Program-made: the position numbers and the translations under genes
NCBI RefSeq assembly: GCF_019679455.1
Contig: NZ_JAIEZQ010000002.1
Coordinates: 682,001-746,000, forward strand
Direction of reading: 5' to 3'
Source of the DNA: Nocardioides jiangsuensis
Lineage (GTDB): Bacteria > Actinomycetota > Actinomycetes > Propionibacteriales > Nocardioidaceae
DNA: 64,000 nucleotides
The notes under the pieces: model-generated
What the model was told of the DNA's origin: nothing
The model's database searches: none
The model's input: only the letters and a program-made list of their open reading frames with translations
Shown: piece by piece, positions 47,644 to 56,330 of the stretch
Position numbering within the stretch: the first letter of the stretch is position 1
Layout of the letters: each line of letters starts with the position of its first letter

Positions 47644-48690
47644 TCAGCCGTGCGCGTGGAGGCCGTGACCGCCGCCCCGCCGCGGGGCCCCGGCGCCGGG
47701 CTCGCCGCCCTCCGCGGGAAGGGTCTCCGGCAGGCCGAACGACGCGAACAGACCCGTGTCGAAGAAGCACCCGACGTGGGCCACGCCCGAGGAGGTCAGG
47801 GTCAGCACCTGGAGCTGGAACGCGCGGTGCACGCCGTCGAGGTCGCGCATGTACAGCGCGAAGGCCGGCTGCCCGTTGGCGTCGGCGCGGACCATCCGCA
47901 TGTCCCCGGGCCTGCTCGCGGGGCACTGGCTGCCGATGAGCCGGCCGATCGTCTCGGCGCCGAGGTACCAACCGGTGAACGGCGGCATCTCCCACACGGC
48001 GTCCTCGGTGAACAGGTCGACGATGGCCTGCACGTCGTAGCTCTCGAAGGCGGCGACGTACCGGTCGAGGAGCTCGCGTTGGTCGGGGGTGGCCGGCTCG
48101 ACCATCTCGTCCTGGACCAGGGTGGCCCGGTCGAGCTGGGCGTGGGCGCGCTGGAGGCTGCTGTTGACCGCGGTGGTGGTGGTGCCGAGCAGCTCGGCGA
48201 CCTCCGCGGCGCGCCACTTCAGGACGTCGCGCAGGATCAGCACCGCCCGCTGCTTGGGCGGCAGGTGCTGGAGCGCGGCCACGAACGCGAGCCGGATGCT
48301 CTCCTTCGAGGTCACCACGGTGGCGGGGTCGGCGGCCTCGGCGGCGACGAGCGCGTCCGGCACCGGCTGCAGCCAGGGCACCTCGGGCTGCTGGACGAGG
48401 GTGGCGAGCGGGTCGGAGGCCTCGGCGCCGAGCCCGGTCGGCAGCGGACGCCGGCTGCGACCCTCGAGGGCGGTCAGGCAGGCGTTGGTCGCGATGCGGT
48501 AGAGCCAGGTCCGCATCGAGGACCGGCCCTCGAACCGGTCGTACGCCTTCCACGCCCGCAGGTAGGTCTCCTGCACCAGGTCCTCGGCGTCGTGCACCGA
48601 GCCGAGCATGCGGTAGCAGTGCGCGAGCAGCTCGGGGCGGTACCGGTCGTCGAGGACCGGCGGCTCCTCCGTGGCCTCTCGGTCCGTCAT
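47644..48690 (-). CDS. sigG: SigG-like ECF sigma factor with SnoaL-like C-terminus
   Basis: This 348-aa extracytoplasmic-function sigma factor has region 2 containing DAEDLVQETYLRAWKAYDRF, region 4 reading LPPKQRAVLILRDVLKWRAAEVAELL, and a C-terminal NTF2/SnoaL-like domain (YVAAFESYDVQAIVDLFTEDAVWEMPP) that in such groups replaces an anti-sigma factor. The first 130 residues closely resemble M. tuberculosis SigG as I recall it. ATG 48690 has AAGG eight bases upstream, and GTG 48696 is less likely. It lies between a VOC gene and a TIGR03086 gene on the same strand. Confidence 0.92.
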   Translation of the reverse strand: MTDREATEEPPVLDDRYRPELLAHCYRMLGSVHDAEDLVQETYLRAWKAYDRFEGRSSMRTWLYRIATNACLTALEGRSRRPLPTGLGAEASDPLATLVQQPEVPWLQPVPDALVAAEAADPATVVTSKESIRLAFVAALQHLPPKQRAVLILRDVLKWRAAEVAELLGTTTTAVNSSLQRAHAQLDRATLVQDEMVEPATPDQRELLDRYVAAFESYDVQAIVDLFTEDAVWEMPPFTGWYLGAETIGRLIGSQCPASRPGDMRMVRADANGQPAFALYMRDLDGVHRAFQLQVLTLTSSGVAHVGCFFDTGLFASFGLPETLPAEGGEPGAGAPRRGGGHGLHAHG

Positions 48691-48700
48691 GGCCACGACC

Positions 48701-49111
48701 TTACGACTGTTCGAGGGCGGCCGGGTCCATGTAGAGGAACTCCCACTGGTGGCCGTCGAGGTCGGCGAAGCTGCGGGAGTACATGAAGCCCTCGGCCATC
48801 GGCTCCTGCGAGGGCCGGCCGCCCATCTCGAGCGCCCGGTCGCAGAGCCGGTCGACCTCCCCGCGGCTCTCCGCGGAGAGCGCCATGATCGCCTCGCTGT
48901 GCGTGTGGGAGTCGGCGAGCTCCTTGCCGCCGGTGAAGGTCTTGAAGAACGGCTTCACGAGCAGCATCACGAAGCTGTCCTCGCCGACGACCATGCAGGT
49001 GGCGTTCTCGTCGGTGAACCTCGGGTCGAAGCCGAAGCCGAGCGCGGTGAAGAAGTCGACCGACTTCGTCAGGTCCTCCACGGGGAGGCTCACGAACATC
49101 ATGCGGCCCAT
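48701..49111 (-). CDS. VOC-family (glyoxalase-like) protein
   Basis: This 136-aa single vicinal-oxygen-chelate protein has paired beta-alpha-beta modules. It begins MMFVSLPVEDLTKSVDFFTALGF and ends RSFADLDGHQWEFLYMDP, with the likely metal residues His and Glu in the last block. The length and sequence fit the lactoylglutathione-lyase-like branch that often sits beside SigG-type sigma genes. The substrate is unknown. The stop lies 11 bases before the sigma-factor start, so co-transcription is likely. Confidence 0.9.
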   Translation of the reverse strand: MGRMMFVSLPVEDLTKSVDFFTALGFGFDPRFTDENATCMVVGEDSFVMLLVKPFFKTFTGGKELADSHTHSEAIMALSAESRGEVDRLCDRALEMGGRPSQEPMAEGFMYSRSFADLDGHQWEFLYMDPAALEQS

Positions 49112-49282
49112 CGGGTCCTCCTGGGGTGCTGGTGCTGGTGCTGTACCGGTCCACGGCGGTTCACAGGGGCAGACCGCCGAGCCGGCCGAAACTCATCGGC
49201 CGGTGGCGAGGGGCCCACCGGGTACGCCGACGGCGGCGGCGGGTGCACAGTGGAGGGCAGCGACGCACGAGAGGGGAGCGGC

Positions 49283-49819
49283 ATGGGTGACCAGGAGGAG
49301 CTGCCGGCGAGCGCCGGCCTGCTCGTGGACGCGTTCGGTCGGGTCCGGGAGACGGTGCAAACGGCGGTCGACGGTCTCGACGAGGAGCAGCTCGCGCACC
49401 GGGTGGACCCCCGGGCGAACTCGATCGCCTGGCTGGTCTGGCACCTGACCCGCATCGAGGACGACCATGTGGCCGAGGTGGCGGGCTCCGCGCAGGTCTG
49501 GCACACCGACGGCTGGGTGGAGCGGTTCGCGCTGCCGTTCGACCGCGACGACACCGGTTTCGGGCACTCCGCGGAGGAGGTGGCCGGGGTGCGGGTGGGC
49601 GCCGACCTGCTGGCCGGCTACCACGACGCCGTGCACGCGCGCACCGTCGCCTACCTGCGCACGCTGGCGGACGGCGACCTCGCGGAGGTGGTGGACACCC
49701 GGTGGGACCCGCCGGTCACCCGGGGCACGCGCCTGGTCAGCGTCGTGAACGACACCACCCAGCACGCCGGCCAGGCCGCGTTCGTCCGCGGGCTGGTCGA
49801 GCGGCGAGCCGGGCGCTGA
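49283..49819 (+). CDS. DinB-superfamily (DUF664-like) protein
   Basis: This 178-aa four-helix DinB-fold protein has three candidate metal His residues in SIAWLVWHLTRIEDDHV and DTTQHAGQAAFVRGLV. DinB proteins in actinobacteria are often mycothiol or bacillithiol transferases, and the substrate here is unknown. ATG 49283 has GGGGAG upstream. The long frame from 48671 is a shadow of the VOC gene. It is divergent from the VOC-SigG operon. Confidence 0.85.
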   Translation: MGDQEELPASAGLLVDAFGRVRETVQTAVDGLDEEQLAHRVDPRANSIAWLVWHLTRIEDDHVAEVAGSAQVWHTDGWVERFALPFDRDDTGFGHSAEEVAGVRVGADLLAGYHDAVHARTVAYLRTLADGDLAEVVDTRWDPPVTRGTRLVSVVNDTTQHAGQAAFVRGLVERRAGR

Positions 49820-49917
49820 GCGGGCTGGTCCAGAGCGCCTTGCCAGTCGGGCGGGGCGGGAGAAGCGTGGGTGTCAGCGCGGCGCCACGGGGGTGCCGCC
49901 CCGAGGAGGTGAACGCC

Positions 49918-50538
49918 GTGCACGCACGGACCACGACTGTCAGTGCCGCACCGGCGGCGATCGACGCCGGTATCACCCACGTCCGCGAGGAAGTCCTCCC
50001 GCAGCTGATGCAGATCCCGGGTTGCGTGGGGCTCTCCATGCTCGTCGACCGAGAGTCGGGGCGGTGCATCGTGACCGCCGCCTGGGAGTCCGAGGACGCG
50101 ATGCGCGTGTCCGCCCAGACCGTGATGCCGCTGCGCGACAGGGCGGTGGAGCTGTTGGGCGGGACCGCCTCCGTCCGCGAGTGGGAGGTCGCGGTCATGC
50201 ACCGCACGCACCCGTCGACGGACCACTCCTGCGTACGCGTCACCTGGTTCCGGAGCGACCCCGCGAACTTCGACCCGGCGCTCGACTACTACAAGCTGTC
50301 CGTGCTGCCGAGGCTGGAGCAGTTCGAGGGCTTCTGCAGCGCCAGCCTGCTCGTCGACCGCACGACCGGTGACGCCGTCTCCTCGGTGACCTTCGAGAGC
50401 CTGCAGGGCGTGGAGCGCTCACGTGAGACCGCCGCCGGGGTCCGGGCCGCCGCCACGCAGGAGGCCGGCATCGAGATCACCGACGTCGCGGAGTTCGAGC
50501 TGGCCCTCGCGCACCTGCACGTGCCCGAGATGGTCTGA
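49918..50538 (+). CDS. ABM-domain (antibiotic biosynthesis monooxygenase-like) protein
   Basis: This 206-aa protein has two ferredoxin-like dimeric alpha-beta barrel repeats, about 15-95 and 105-200. Each has the EVLPQL.QIPGC.G.S.LVDR type block: REEVLPQLMQIPGCVGLSML and VLPRLEQFEGFCSASLLVDR. No haem or flavin ligand is evident, so the enzymatic role is open. GTG 49918 has GAGGAGG nine bases upstream. GTG 49909 overlaps that site. The gene is 98 bases after the DinB gene and converges on the dehydrogenase. Confidence 0.82.
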   Translation: MHARTTTVSAAPAAIDAGITHVREEVLPQLMQIPGCVGLSMLVDRESGRCIVTAAWESEDAMRVSAQTVMPLRDRAVELLGGTASVREWEVAVMHRTHPSTDHSCVRVTWFRSDPANFDPALDYYKLSVLPRLEQFEGFCSASLLVDRTTGDAVSSVTFESLQGVERSRETAAGVRAAATQEAGIEITDVAEFELALAHLHVPEMV

Positions 50539-50571
50539 CCGCCGGCGGGGCGGCCGGTCCGGCCGTCCGGG

Positions 50572-51429
50572 TCAGTGCTCGAGGTAGGTCGCGGCGACGT
50601 CCTGGTCGCCGTGACCTGCCTCGCGCGCCCGCACCACGTGGTCCCGTGCCGCCTCGACCACGCTCAGCTCGAGCCCGGCGGCCCGGGCGGCGGCCACGAT
50701 CAGGTCCCCGTCCTTGGCGGCGCCGTCGAGCCCGAACGACGCGGTGAACTCGCCGGCCAGCATAGCGCCGCCCTTGAGCTGGACGTACGGCGCGTCCATC
50801 GCGCCGCCGGCCACCGCGTCGAGGAAGAGCTGCGGGTCGAGCCCGAGCGCGCGGGTCAGCGCCAGCGACTCGGCGATCCCCTCCACCACGGTCAGGACCC
50901 AGGCGTTCGCGGCGAGCTTGAGGCGCGACCCCGCGCCCGCGTCGCCCACCCAGGTGACCCGGGAGGAGATCGCGTCGAGCACGGGGGAGACGCGGTCCCG
51001 GGCGCCCTCGGGGCCGGAGGCGAGGACCACGAGCGCACCATCCTCGGCCGGCTTGCGCGTGCCCAGCACGGGCGCGTCGACCAGGACCAGGCCGAGCTCG
51101 TCGGCCAGGACGCCCAGGGCGTCGGACCCCGCGACGCCGACCGTGGTCTGCTGCAGCCACACGGTTCCCGGCGCCAGGCCCGGCCGGGCCTGCTCCATCG
51201 TCGCCGTGACGCTGTCGGCGTCGAAGAGCATGGTCAGCACGACGTCGGCACCGTCGACCGCCTCGGCCGGGGTCGCGGCGACCACCGCGCCGGCCTCGGC
51301 GAGGGGTTCGGCCTTGTCACGGCTGCGGTTCCACACCCGGAGCGGGAGACCGGCCGCGGCGATGTTGCGCGCCATCGGCGCGCCCATGGTTCCGGTGCCG
51401 AGCAGGGCGACGGTGGGCCGGTCGGTCAT
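50572..51429 (-). CDS. NAD(P)-dependent beta-hydroxyacid dehydrogenase (3-hydroxyisobutyrate dehydrogenase family)
   Basis: This 285-aa oxidoreductase has the Rossmann motif VALLGTGTMGAPMARNIAAAG and the catalytic Lys in SRLKLAANAWVL. Residues 160-285 form the helical dimerisation domain. Family members oxidise 3-hydroxyisobutyrate, tartronate semialdehyde or similar acids, or reduce imines, and the substrate cannot be assigned. The ATG is preceded by a modest GGGATC leader. A candidate promoter lies at 51565-51593. Confidence 0.9.
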   Translation of the reverse strand: MTDRPTVALLGTGTMGAPMARNIAAAGLPLRVWNRSRDKAEPLAEAGAVVAATPAEAVDGADVVLTMLFDADSVTATMEQARPGLAPGTVWLQQTTVGVAGSDALGVLADELGLVLVDAPVLGTRKPAEDGALVVLASGPEGARDRVSPVLDAISSRVTWVGDAGAGSRLKLAANAWVLTVVEGIAESLALTRALGLDPQLFLDAVAGGAMDAPYVQLKGGAMLAGEFTASFGLDGAAKDGDLIVAAARAAGLELSVVEAARDHVVRAREAGHGDQDVAATYLEH

Positions 51430-51564
51430 CGGGATCCCTTCGGTGGCGTACGGCGGACACCCTCCTGTCTACCCGGCCGGGCAACCGCTGCCCGTGCCTC
51501 CGCTGCCCGTGCCTCCGCGGGCCGGGCGGCGCCGATCCGCCGGGCCCCGTCTCCCTGGTGGATC

Positions 51565-51593
51565 GGAATAAAACGGACTCGTTGTCGGTTCAA
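51565..51593 (-). promoter_or_regulatory. Candidate promoter toward the dehydrogenase gene
   Basis: Read on the minus strand, TTGAAC (51593-51588) and TATTCC (51570-51565) are 17 bases apart in the only AT-rich patch of this intergenic region, about 135 bases before the start at 51429. Confidence 0.35.
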
Positions 51594-51634
51594 CAGGTGA
51601 CGTCCCGTGTCCCCCTCGCCGAAGGAGCGTCCTC

Positions 51635-52342
51635 GTGAAGGTCGAGATCTGGTCCGACATCGCCTGCCCCTGGTGCTACGTCGGCAAGCGCCGGTTCGAG
51701 GCGGCGCTCGCGCAGTTCGCGCACCGTGACCAGGTCGAGGTGCGGTGGCGCAGCTTCGAGCTCGACCCCGGCGCCGTCTCCGCGGCGACCGCCGAGGAGT
51801 CGGCGTACGTCGACCGGCTGGCCCGCAAGTACGGGATGAGCCTCCCGCAGTCCCAGCAGATGCTGGACTCGATGACGGCCACCGCGTCCGTCGCCGGCCT
51901 CGACTTCCACTTCGAGCGGGCGGTCGCGGCCAACACCTTCGACGCGCACCAGGTGATCCACCTCGCCGCGGAGCACGGGCTCCAGGACGCGATGAAGGAG
52001 CGGCTGCTGCGCGCCCACTTCACCGAGGGTCTCTCGGTCGGCGACCGGGACACGCTGGTGCGCCTCGCCGCCGAGGTCGGCCTCGACGCGGACGAGACCA
52101 CCCGGGCGCTCGAGAGCCAGGCACACGCCGCCGCGGTCCGGGCCGACGAGGAGGAGGCCGGCAGCCTTGGGATCAGCGGCGTTCCGTTCTTCGTCGTCGA
52201 CCGCACCTACGGCGTCTCCGGCGCCCAGCCGGCCGAGCAGCTGCTGTCGGTCCTCGAACGGGCCTGGGCGGAGAGCCACCCGCTCACGATGGTGGGCGGC
52301 GCGGACGACACCGCCTGCGGCCCCGACGGCTGCGCCGTCTGA
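51635..52342 (+). CDS. DsbA-family oxidoreductase (FrnE-like)
   Basis: This 235-aa cytoplasmic thioredoxin-fold protein has the active-site CPWC in WSDIACPWCYVGKRRF and the cis-Pro in ISGVPFFVVDRTYGVSGAQP. FrnE-type proteins act as disulfide isomerases or in oxidative stress defence. The C-terminus carries two further Cys residues (DTACGPDGCAV), a possible extra redox or metal site. GTG 51635 has GGAG eight bases upstream. Confidence 0.93.
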   Translation: MKVEIWSDIACPWCYVGKRRFEAALAQFAHRDQVEVRWRSFELDPGAVSAATAEESAYVDRLARKYGMSLPQSQQMLDSMTATASVAGLDFHFERAVAANTFDAHQVIHLAAEHGLQDAMKERLLRAHFTEGLSVGDRDTLVRLAAEVGLDADETTRALESQAHAAAVRADEEEAGSLGISGVPFFVVDRTYGVSGAQPAEQLLSVLERAWAESHPLTMVGGADDTACGPDGCAV

Positions 52343-52355
52343 GCGACCCCGGCTG

Positions 52356-52703
52356 CTACCGGCGGGCGCAGTCGATGCAGGTCCGCGCCACCGGACGCGC
52401 CTCGAGCCGTCCCGGGGCGATGGCCTTCCCGCAGCGCTCGCAGGTGCCGTAGGTCCCGTCCGAGACGCGTCGCTCGGCGGTCTCGATCTCGGCGAGGTGC
52501 TCCCGCGCCTGCACGATCAGGGCGCCCACCTGGGAGCGCTCGAAGGCGATCGTCGAACCCTCCGGGTCGTGCTCGTCGTCGGCGTTGGAGTCCGCGGAGG
52601 CGTCGACGATCGCGGTGAAGTCGCCGGTGAGCGCGGCGAGCCGCTGCTCGGTCTCACGGCGTTCCGCGGCCAGGCGTCGTACGGCGTCGGGGTGGCTGTC
52701 CAT
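52356..52703 (-). CDS. TraR/DksA-type zinc-finger protein
   Basis: This 115-aa protein has a helical hairpin followed by a C4 zinc finger: GTCERCGKAIAPGRLEARP then TCIDCARR. Such proteins may bind in the RNA polymerase secondary channel, as DksA does, but function in actinobacteria is mostly unknown. The acidic hairpin tip region includes DADDEHD-like residues (SNADDEHDPEGST). ATG 52703 is chosen, and the frame extends to 52745. It converges on the FrnE gene 13 bases away. Confidence 0.88.
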   Translation of the reverse strand: MDSHPDAVRRLAAERRETEQRLAALTGDFTAIVDASADSNADDEHDPEGSTIAFERSQVGALIVQAREHLAEIETAERRVSDGTYGTCERCGKAIAPGRLEARPVARTCIDCARR

Positions 52704-52787
52704 GTCACCCACCCGAACACGGCCCGCGCCCCCGTGATTCCCCACCGGCCGGCGGGTTCCGCCCCCTCGACCGCTCGTGGACGCGAC

Positions 52788-52823
52788 GCAGGGGCCCGGA
52801 GCTCACGCTCTCCGGGCCCCTGC
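52788..52823 (-). terminator. Hairpin terminator after the small secreted protein
   Basis: GCAGGGGCCCGGAG (52788-52801) pairs perfectly with CTCCGGGCCCCTGC (52810-52823) across an eight-base loop. It starts 22 bases past the minus-strand stop at 52845. Confidence 0.8.
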
Positions 52824-52844
52824 GGGCTCGCGGGATCCCCTGCC

Positions 52845-53252
52845 TCAGGCCAGGACGCGGACCACGGTGTAGGCGCGGGCGGTGCGGATCGTGTCGCCCG
52901 CCGGGTTGGCCACCACGCGCAGGTCGCGGTCGCCGCCGGAGGAGAGGACGACACGGACCCGGTAGTAGCCGTCGTCGTTGGTCGAGACCACGGCGCCGCG
53001 CAGGTTGACCCAGCCGCCGTCGCGGTAGGCCTGCACGCGGACCGGCGAGCCGGCGACGGCGTCGCCCTCGGACGTCATCCGCCCGCGCAGCACGAACTGC
53101 TCGCCCGGGTCGACCTCGTGGTCGGAGGCGCGGAGGGTGACCCGGCTCGACGCCATGTCCGCGGCCTCGGCGGGGGCGCCGACGATGACGGTGGAGGCGG
53201 CCGCGACGGCCGCGACGAGGGCGCCGGAGCGGCGGGCGGTGAGCTTGGACAT
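52845..53252 (-). CDS. Small secreted Ig-like protein
   Basis: This 135-aa exported protein has an N-terminal signal of basic MSKLTARR, a hydrophobic core and cleavage near AEAAD. The mature part reads like a single immunoglobulin-type beta-sandwich (DPGEQFVLRGRMTSEGDAVAGSPVRVQAYRDGGWVNL, split here only by position), resembling the repeat units of larger actinobacterial surface proteins. No catalytic residues and no anchor are seen. Function is unknown. A perfect hairpin follows. Confidence 0.8.
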   Translation of the reverse strand: MSKLTARRSGALVAAVAAASTVIVGAPAEAADMASSRVTLRASDHEVDPGEQFVLRGRMTSEGDAVAGSPVRVQAYRDGGWVNLRGAVVSTNDDGYYRVRVVLSSGGDRDLRVVANPAGDTIRTARAYTVVRVLA

Positions 53253-53363
53253 GAGTGGGATCCCCCTTGCTGGTGCGGAGCGGAGCGTCCGCTCTCACCG
53301 GTATAGACGCCCCCGCCGCGGAAAGGTTGCATCCGGGGCCGGGGTGACCTCGCGGGGCCGCGC

Positions 53364-54590
53364 TCAGGTGAGGTGGAGCGCCTCCGCCTCCTCCCACAGC
53401 TCCTCGCGCACCCGGGGGTGCGCCGCCCGGGTGATCAGGTTGCGCGCCTGGCTCCGCTGGTCGTGCCCGAACACCTCGGCCACCCCCTGCTCCGTGACCA
53501 CCGCGGACATCTGGAACGACGTCACGGGCTCGTCGACGAGCGGCACGATCGTCGAGCAGTCCGCCCGCGGGTGCCACGACCGCAGCGCCACGATCGCCTG
53601 CCCCTCCGGCGCGTGCATCGCGCCGACCACGAAGTCGGTCTGCCCGCCGGTCCCGGAGTAGATCCGGCGCCCGATCCGGGACGCGTTGGCCTGCCCGAAC
53701 AGGTCGACCTGGAGCGCGGTGTTCACGCTCACCATCCGGTGATGCAGCTTGATCAGCGCCGGGTCGTTGGTCTTCTCCGTGCGCAGCAGCCGCACCCGCT
53801 CGTTGCGGTGCACCCACGCGTAGAGCTCCGGCGACCCGAACACGAAGGACGCGGTGACCGGCTTCCCCTCGTCGAGGGCGCCGGCGCGGTCGAGGGCGAG
53901 CACGCCGTCGCTGAACATCTCGCTCCACACCGACAGGCCCCGGCGGCCGGTGAGCCCGAGGAGGGTGGCGTCGGGCACCGCGCCGATCCCGGTCTGCAGC
54001 ACCGCGCCGTCGAGCACCCGGTCGGCGACCAGGGTCCCGATCGCCCGCGCCGCGTCGTCGATCTCCACGTGCCCCGGCGAGGCCAGGGGCGCGTCGACCT
54101 CGAGCACGTGGTCGAGCATGTCCAGTGGCAGGACGGCGTCGCCGTAGGTGTAGGGCATCCGCGGGTTCATCTGCGCCACGACCAGCCCGCCCCGGCGCCG
54201 TACCTCCTCCACCGCCGCGGGGAGCACGTTGACCTCGGTGCCCAGCGACACCGTCCCCTGGTGCGGCAGGGAGGTGTGCACCAGCACCACGTCGGGCGGC
54301 AGCCCGGTGCGGAACAGCCGGGGGAGCAGCGAGAGCCGCGACGGCACGTAGGACAGGTCGCGGCTGGTGCGCATCCCGGGCCCCACGAACGAGGTCTCGT
54401 GGACGACCCCGGGCCGGTCGGGGATCCCGGGCTGGGCGTTGAGCAGGTTCAGCCGGTAGCTCGCGCACGCCTTGTCCAGCAGGCCGAGGACGGCGTACGG
54501 CGTCGCGAAGTTGCCGGAGGCGACCACCCGGGGCGTGCCCGGGAGGGCCGCGAAGGCCGCGAGGAGGCCGGACTCGGTGTCGGGGAGCAC
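53364..54590 (-). CDS. Acetyl-CoA hydrolase/transferase family CoA-transferase
   Basis: This 408-aa CoA-transferase is of the 4-hydroxybutyrate/acetate type. The N-terminal half has VVASGNFATP and NPRMPYTYGD, and the C-terminal half has LQTGIGAVPDATL, the catalytic-Glu region GLSVWSEMFSDGVLAL and YSGTGGQTDFVVGA. It would move CoA between acyl groups and acetate or hydrolyse acetyl-CoA. The frame starts with GTG 54590, and its stop-proximal neighbour is the CBS-BON gene, eight bases upstream, so the two are probably one operon. Confidence 0.9.
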   Translation of the reverse strand: MLPDTESGLLAAFAALPGTPRVVASGNFATPYAVLGLLDKACASYRLNLLNAQPGIPDRPGVVHETSFVGPGMRTSRDLSYVPSRLSLLPRLFRTGLPPDVVLVHTSLPHQGTVSLGTEVNVLPAAVEEVRRRGGLVVAQMNPRMPYTYGDAVLPLDMLDHVLEVDAPLASPGHVEIDDAARAIGTLVADRVLDGAVLQTGIGAVPDATLLGLTGRRGLSVWSEMFSDGVLALDRAGALDEGKPVTASFVFGSPELYAWVHRNERVRLLRTEKTNDPALIKLHHRMVSVNTALQVDLFGQANASRIGRRIYSGTGGQTDFVVGAMHAPEGQAIVALRSWHPRADCSTIVPLVDEPVTSFQMSAVVTEQGVAEVFGHDQRSQARNLITRAAHPRVREELWEEAEALHLT

Positions 54591-54598
54591 GGGGCGAC

Positions 54599-55183
54599 TC
54601 AGCCCCGGACCCGCACCGAGACCACGCCGCGCACCGCGCCGGCGATCACCTCGGCCACCCGCCGCTGGTGCGGGTCGACCGGTCCCTCGATCAGCACCCG
54701 GCCGCCGTCGACGTCGACCTGGCAGCTCAGCCCGGCGCTGCGCAGCAGCTCGTCGACCTCCGCCCGGATCAGGTCGTCGCTGCGCGCGAGCAGGTGCACG
54801 ATGTCGCTGCGGCTCACCACACCGACGACGTGCTCGTGGTCGACCACCGGCAGGCTCTTCACCGCGGTCGAGGTCATCAGCTCCACCGCGTCACTGAGGT
54901 CGCTGTCCACCCCGACGGTCATCGAGAGCGTCGACATCACGTCGGCGATCCGGCGGGGTGGGGCGTCGGAGTCCTCGCGCGGCAGGATCTGGGTGCGCGG
55001 GTCGTGGTGCACGACGTCGTGCAGCAGGTCGGCCTCGCTGACGATCCCCACCAGCCGGCCCCGGTCGTCGACGACCGGCAGCGCGGTCACGTGGTGCTCG
55101 TCGAGCAGCCTCAGGCCGTCCTTCACCCAGGCCTCCGCGCTGACGGTGATCGCCGGTGAGGTCATCACGTCCTTGACGAGCAT
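54599..55183 (-). CDS. CBS-pair and BON domain protein
   Basis: This 194-aa protein has two CBS motifs (about 1-60: VKDVMTSPAITVSAEAWVKDG; about 75-130: VMSTLSMTVGVDSDLSDAVEL) and a C-terminal BON domain (about 145-190: CQVDVDGGRVLIEGPVDPHQRR). CBS pairs bind adenine nucleotides. CBS proteins occur in the DosR dormancy regulon of mycobacteria. ATG 55183 has AAGGAGG nine bases upstream. The open frame to 55456 is unsupported and would cross the DosR-type box. It is divergent from the universal stress protein. Confidence 0.9.
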   Translation of the reverse strand: MLVKDVMTSPAITVSAEAWVKDGLRLLDEHHVTALPVVDDRGRLVGIVSEADLLHDVVHHDPRTQILPREDSDAPPRRIADVMSTLSMTVGVDSDLSDAVELMTSTAVKSLPVVDHEHVVGVVSRSDIVHLLARSDDLIRAEVDELLRSAGLSCQVDVDGGRVLIEGPVDPHQRRVAEVIAGAVRGVVSVRVRG

Positions 55184-55301
55184 CCCTGGCCACCTCCTTC
55201 TTCGTGCCCTCATCGTCGTCTCGGTCGGAGCGCCGGAGACAGGGTCCAACGGCCCATCCGGGGCGAGACCAACGGCGGCTTTCGGTCCCTGTGTCCGGAC
55301 T

Positions 55302-55317
55302 CGGGACGAAAGTCCCC
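55302..55317. promoter_or_regulatory. DosR/DevR-type palindrome
   Basis: CGGGACGAAAGTCCCC matches the core of the DosR consensus (GGGAC-N4-GTCCC) with both arms perfect at 55303-55307 and 55312-55316. GGCTTTCGGTCCC at 55278-55290 is a degenerate second site. It lies between the CBS-BON and universal stress genes. Confidence 0.7.
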
Positions 55318-55397
55318 GGGGCCGGGTGACCGCAGGCACTCGCCCCCGGAGCCGGGCCGGGGGACGCTGGGGGTAGGAGCGAGAGGAAGGAACAGCC

Positions 55398-56330
55398 ATG
55401 GGCACCGACCTGAGGCTTCCGGTCGTCGTCGGCGTCGACGGGACGGACCAGAGCACGCGCGCGCTGCGCTACGCCGTGCGGGAGGCGCAGCGCCACGACT
55501 GCGGTATCCACATCGTGCACGCGGTCCACGAGACGGCACCCGTGGCACCGATGCTCCCGCTCGTGAGCATGGAGACCTTCGACGAGGTCGGCCGCCGCAT
55601 CGTCACCGACGCGGCGAGGTACGTGCACGGCATCGACCCGAACGTGCCGGTGGAGACCTCGGTCCTGCACGGCACCCGGACCCGCGTCGTCGCCGACGTC
55701 GGCGAGAACGCCCGCATGATCGTGCTCGGCCACCGCGACCGGGCCCTGCTCGGACGGGTGCTCACCAGCTCGACCACGACCGGCGTCGGCGCTCGCGCGC
55801 ACTGCCCCGTGGTGAGCGTGCCCTCCACCTGGGTCGACGGCCAGGTGCACGGCCGGGTCGTCGTCGGGGTGGACGGGTCGGCGGCCTCGAAGGACGCGCT
55901 CGGGCTCGCCTTCTCGGCCGCCGCGGAGCGTGGGGCGTCGCTGACCGTGCTGCACGCCTGGAAGCTGCCCTCGGCGTACGACGACATCATCGCCTCGCGC
56001 GTGATGGTCGACGAGTGGCGGCGTACCGGCCAGGCCGAGATGGAGCAGACCGTGGCTCCCTGGCGCGAGATCTACCCCGAGGTGGACGTGGAGATCGACC
56101 TGCGGCACCAGTACCCGGCCCCCGCCCTGGTGGGCGCGACCGAGGGTGCCGACCTGGTCGTGGTCGGCCGCAGGGGACACGGCGCACCGCTCGGCCTGTA
56201 CCTGGGCTCGGTCGCCCGGACCCTGATCCGCGAGGCCCGCTGCCCCGTGGAGATCGCGCCCCAGCACGTGCGCGAGGAGACGCCTCCCGCCGCACGGGTC
56301 AGCGACTCCGAGGTGTCACCGCAGGCCTGA
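55398..56330 (+). CDS. Universal stress protein, two UspA domains
   Basis: This 310-aa protein has two tandem UspA folds, as in M. tuberculosis Rv2623-type proteins. The first starts LPVVVGVDGTDQSTRALRYAV and the second VVVGVDGSAASKDALGLAFS. ATP-binding loops of the GxxG-type are visible as VVGRRGHGAPLGLYLGS, and are weaker in the first domain (VLGHRDRALLGRVLTSS). GAGGAAGG precedes the ATG. The DosR-type box 82 bases upstream suggests induction by hypoxia or nitric oxide (inference from the known regulon). The stop codon lies within a 16-bp palindrome. Confidence 0.93.
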   Translation: MGTDLRLPVVVGVDGTDQSTRALRYAVREAQRHDCGIHIVHAVHETAPVAPMLPLVSMETFDEVGRRIVTDAARYVHGIDPNVPVETSVLHGTRTRVVADVGENARMIVLGHRDRALLGRVLTSSTTTGVGARAHCPVVSVPSTWVDGQVHGRVVVGVDGSAASKDALGLAFSAAAERGASLTVLHAWKLPSAYDDIIASRVMVDEWRRTGQAEMEQTVAPWREIYPEVDVEIDLRHQYPAPALVGATEGADLVVVGRRGHGAPLGLYLGSVARTLIREARCPVEIAPQHVREETPPAARVSDSEVSPQA

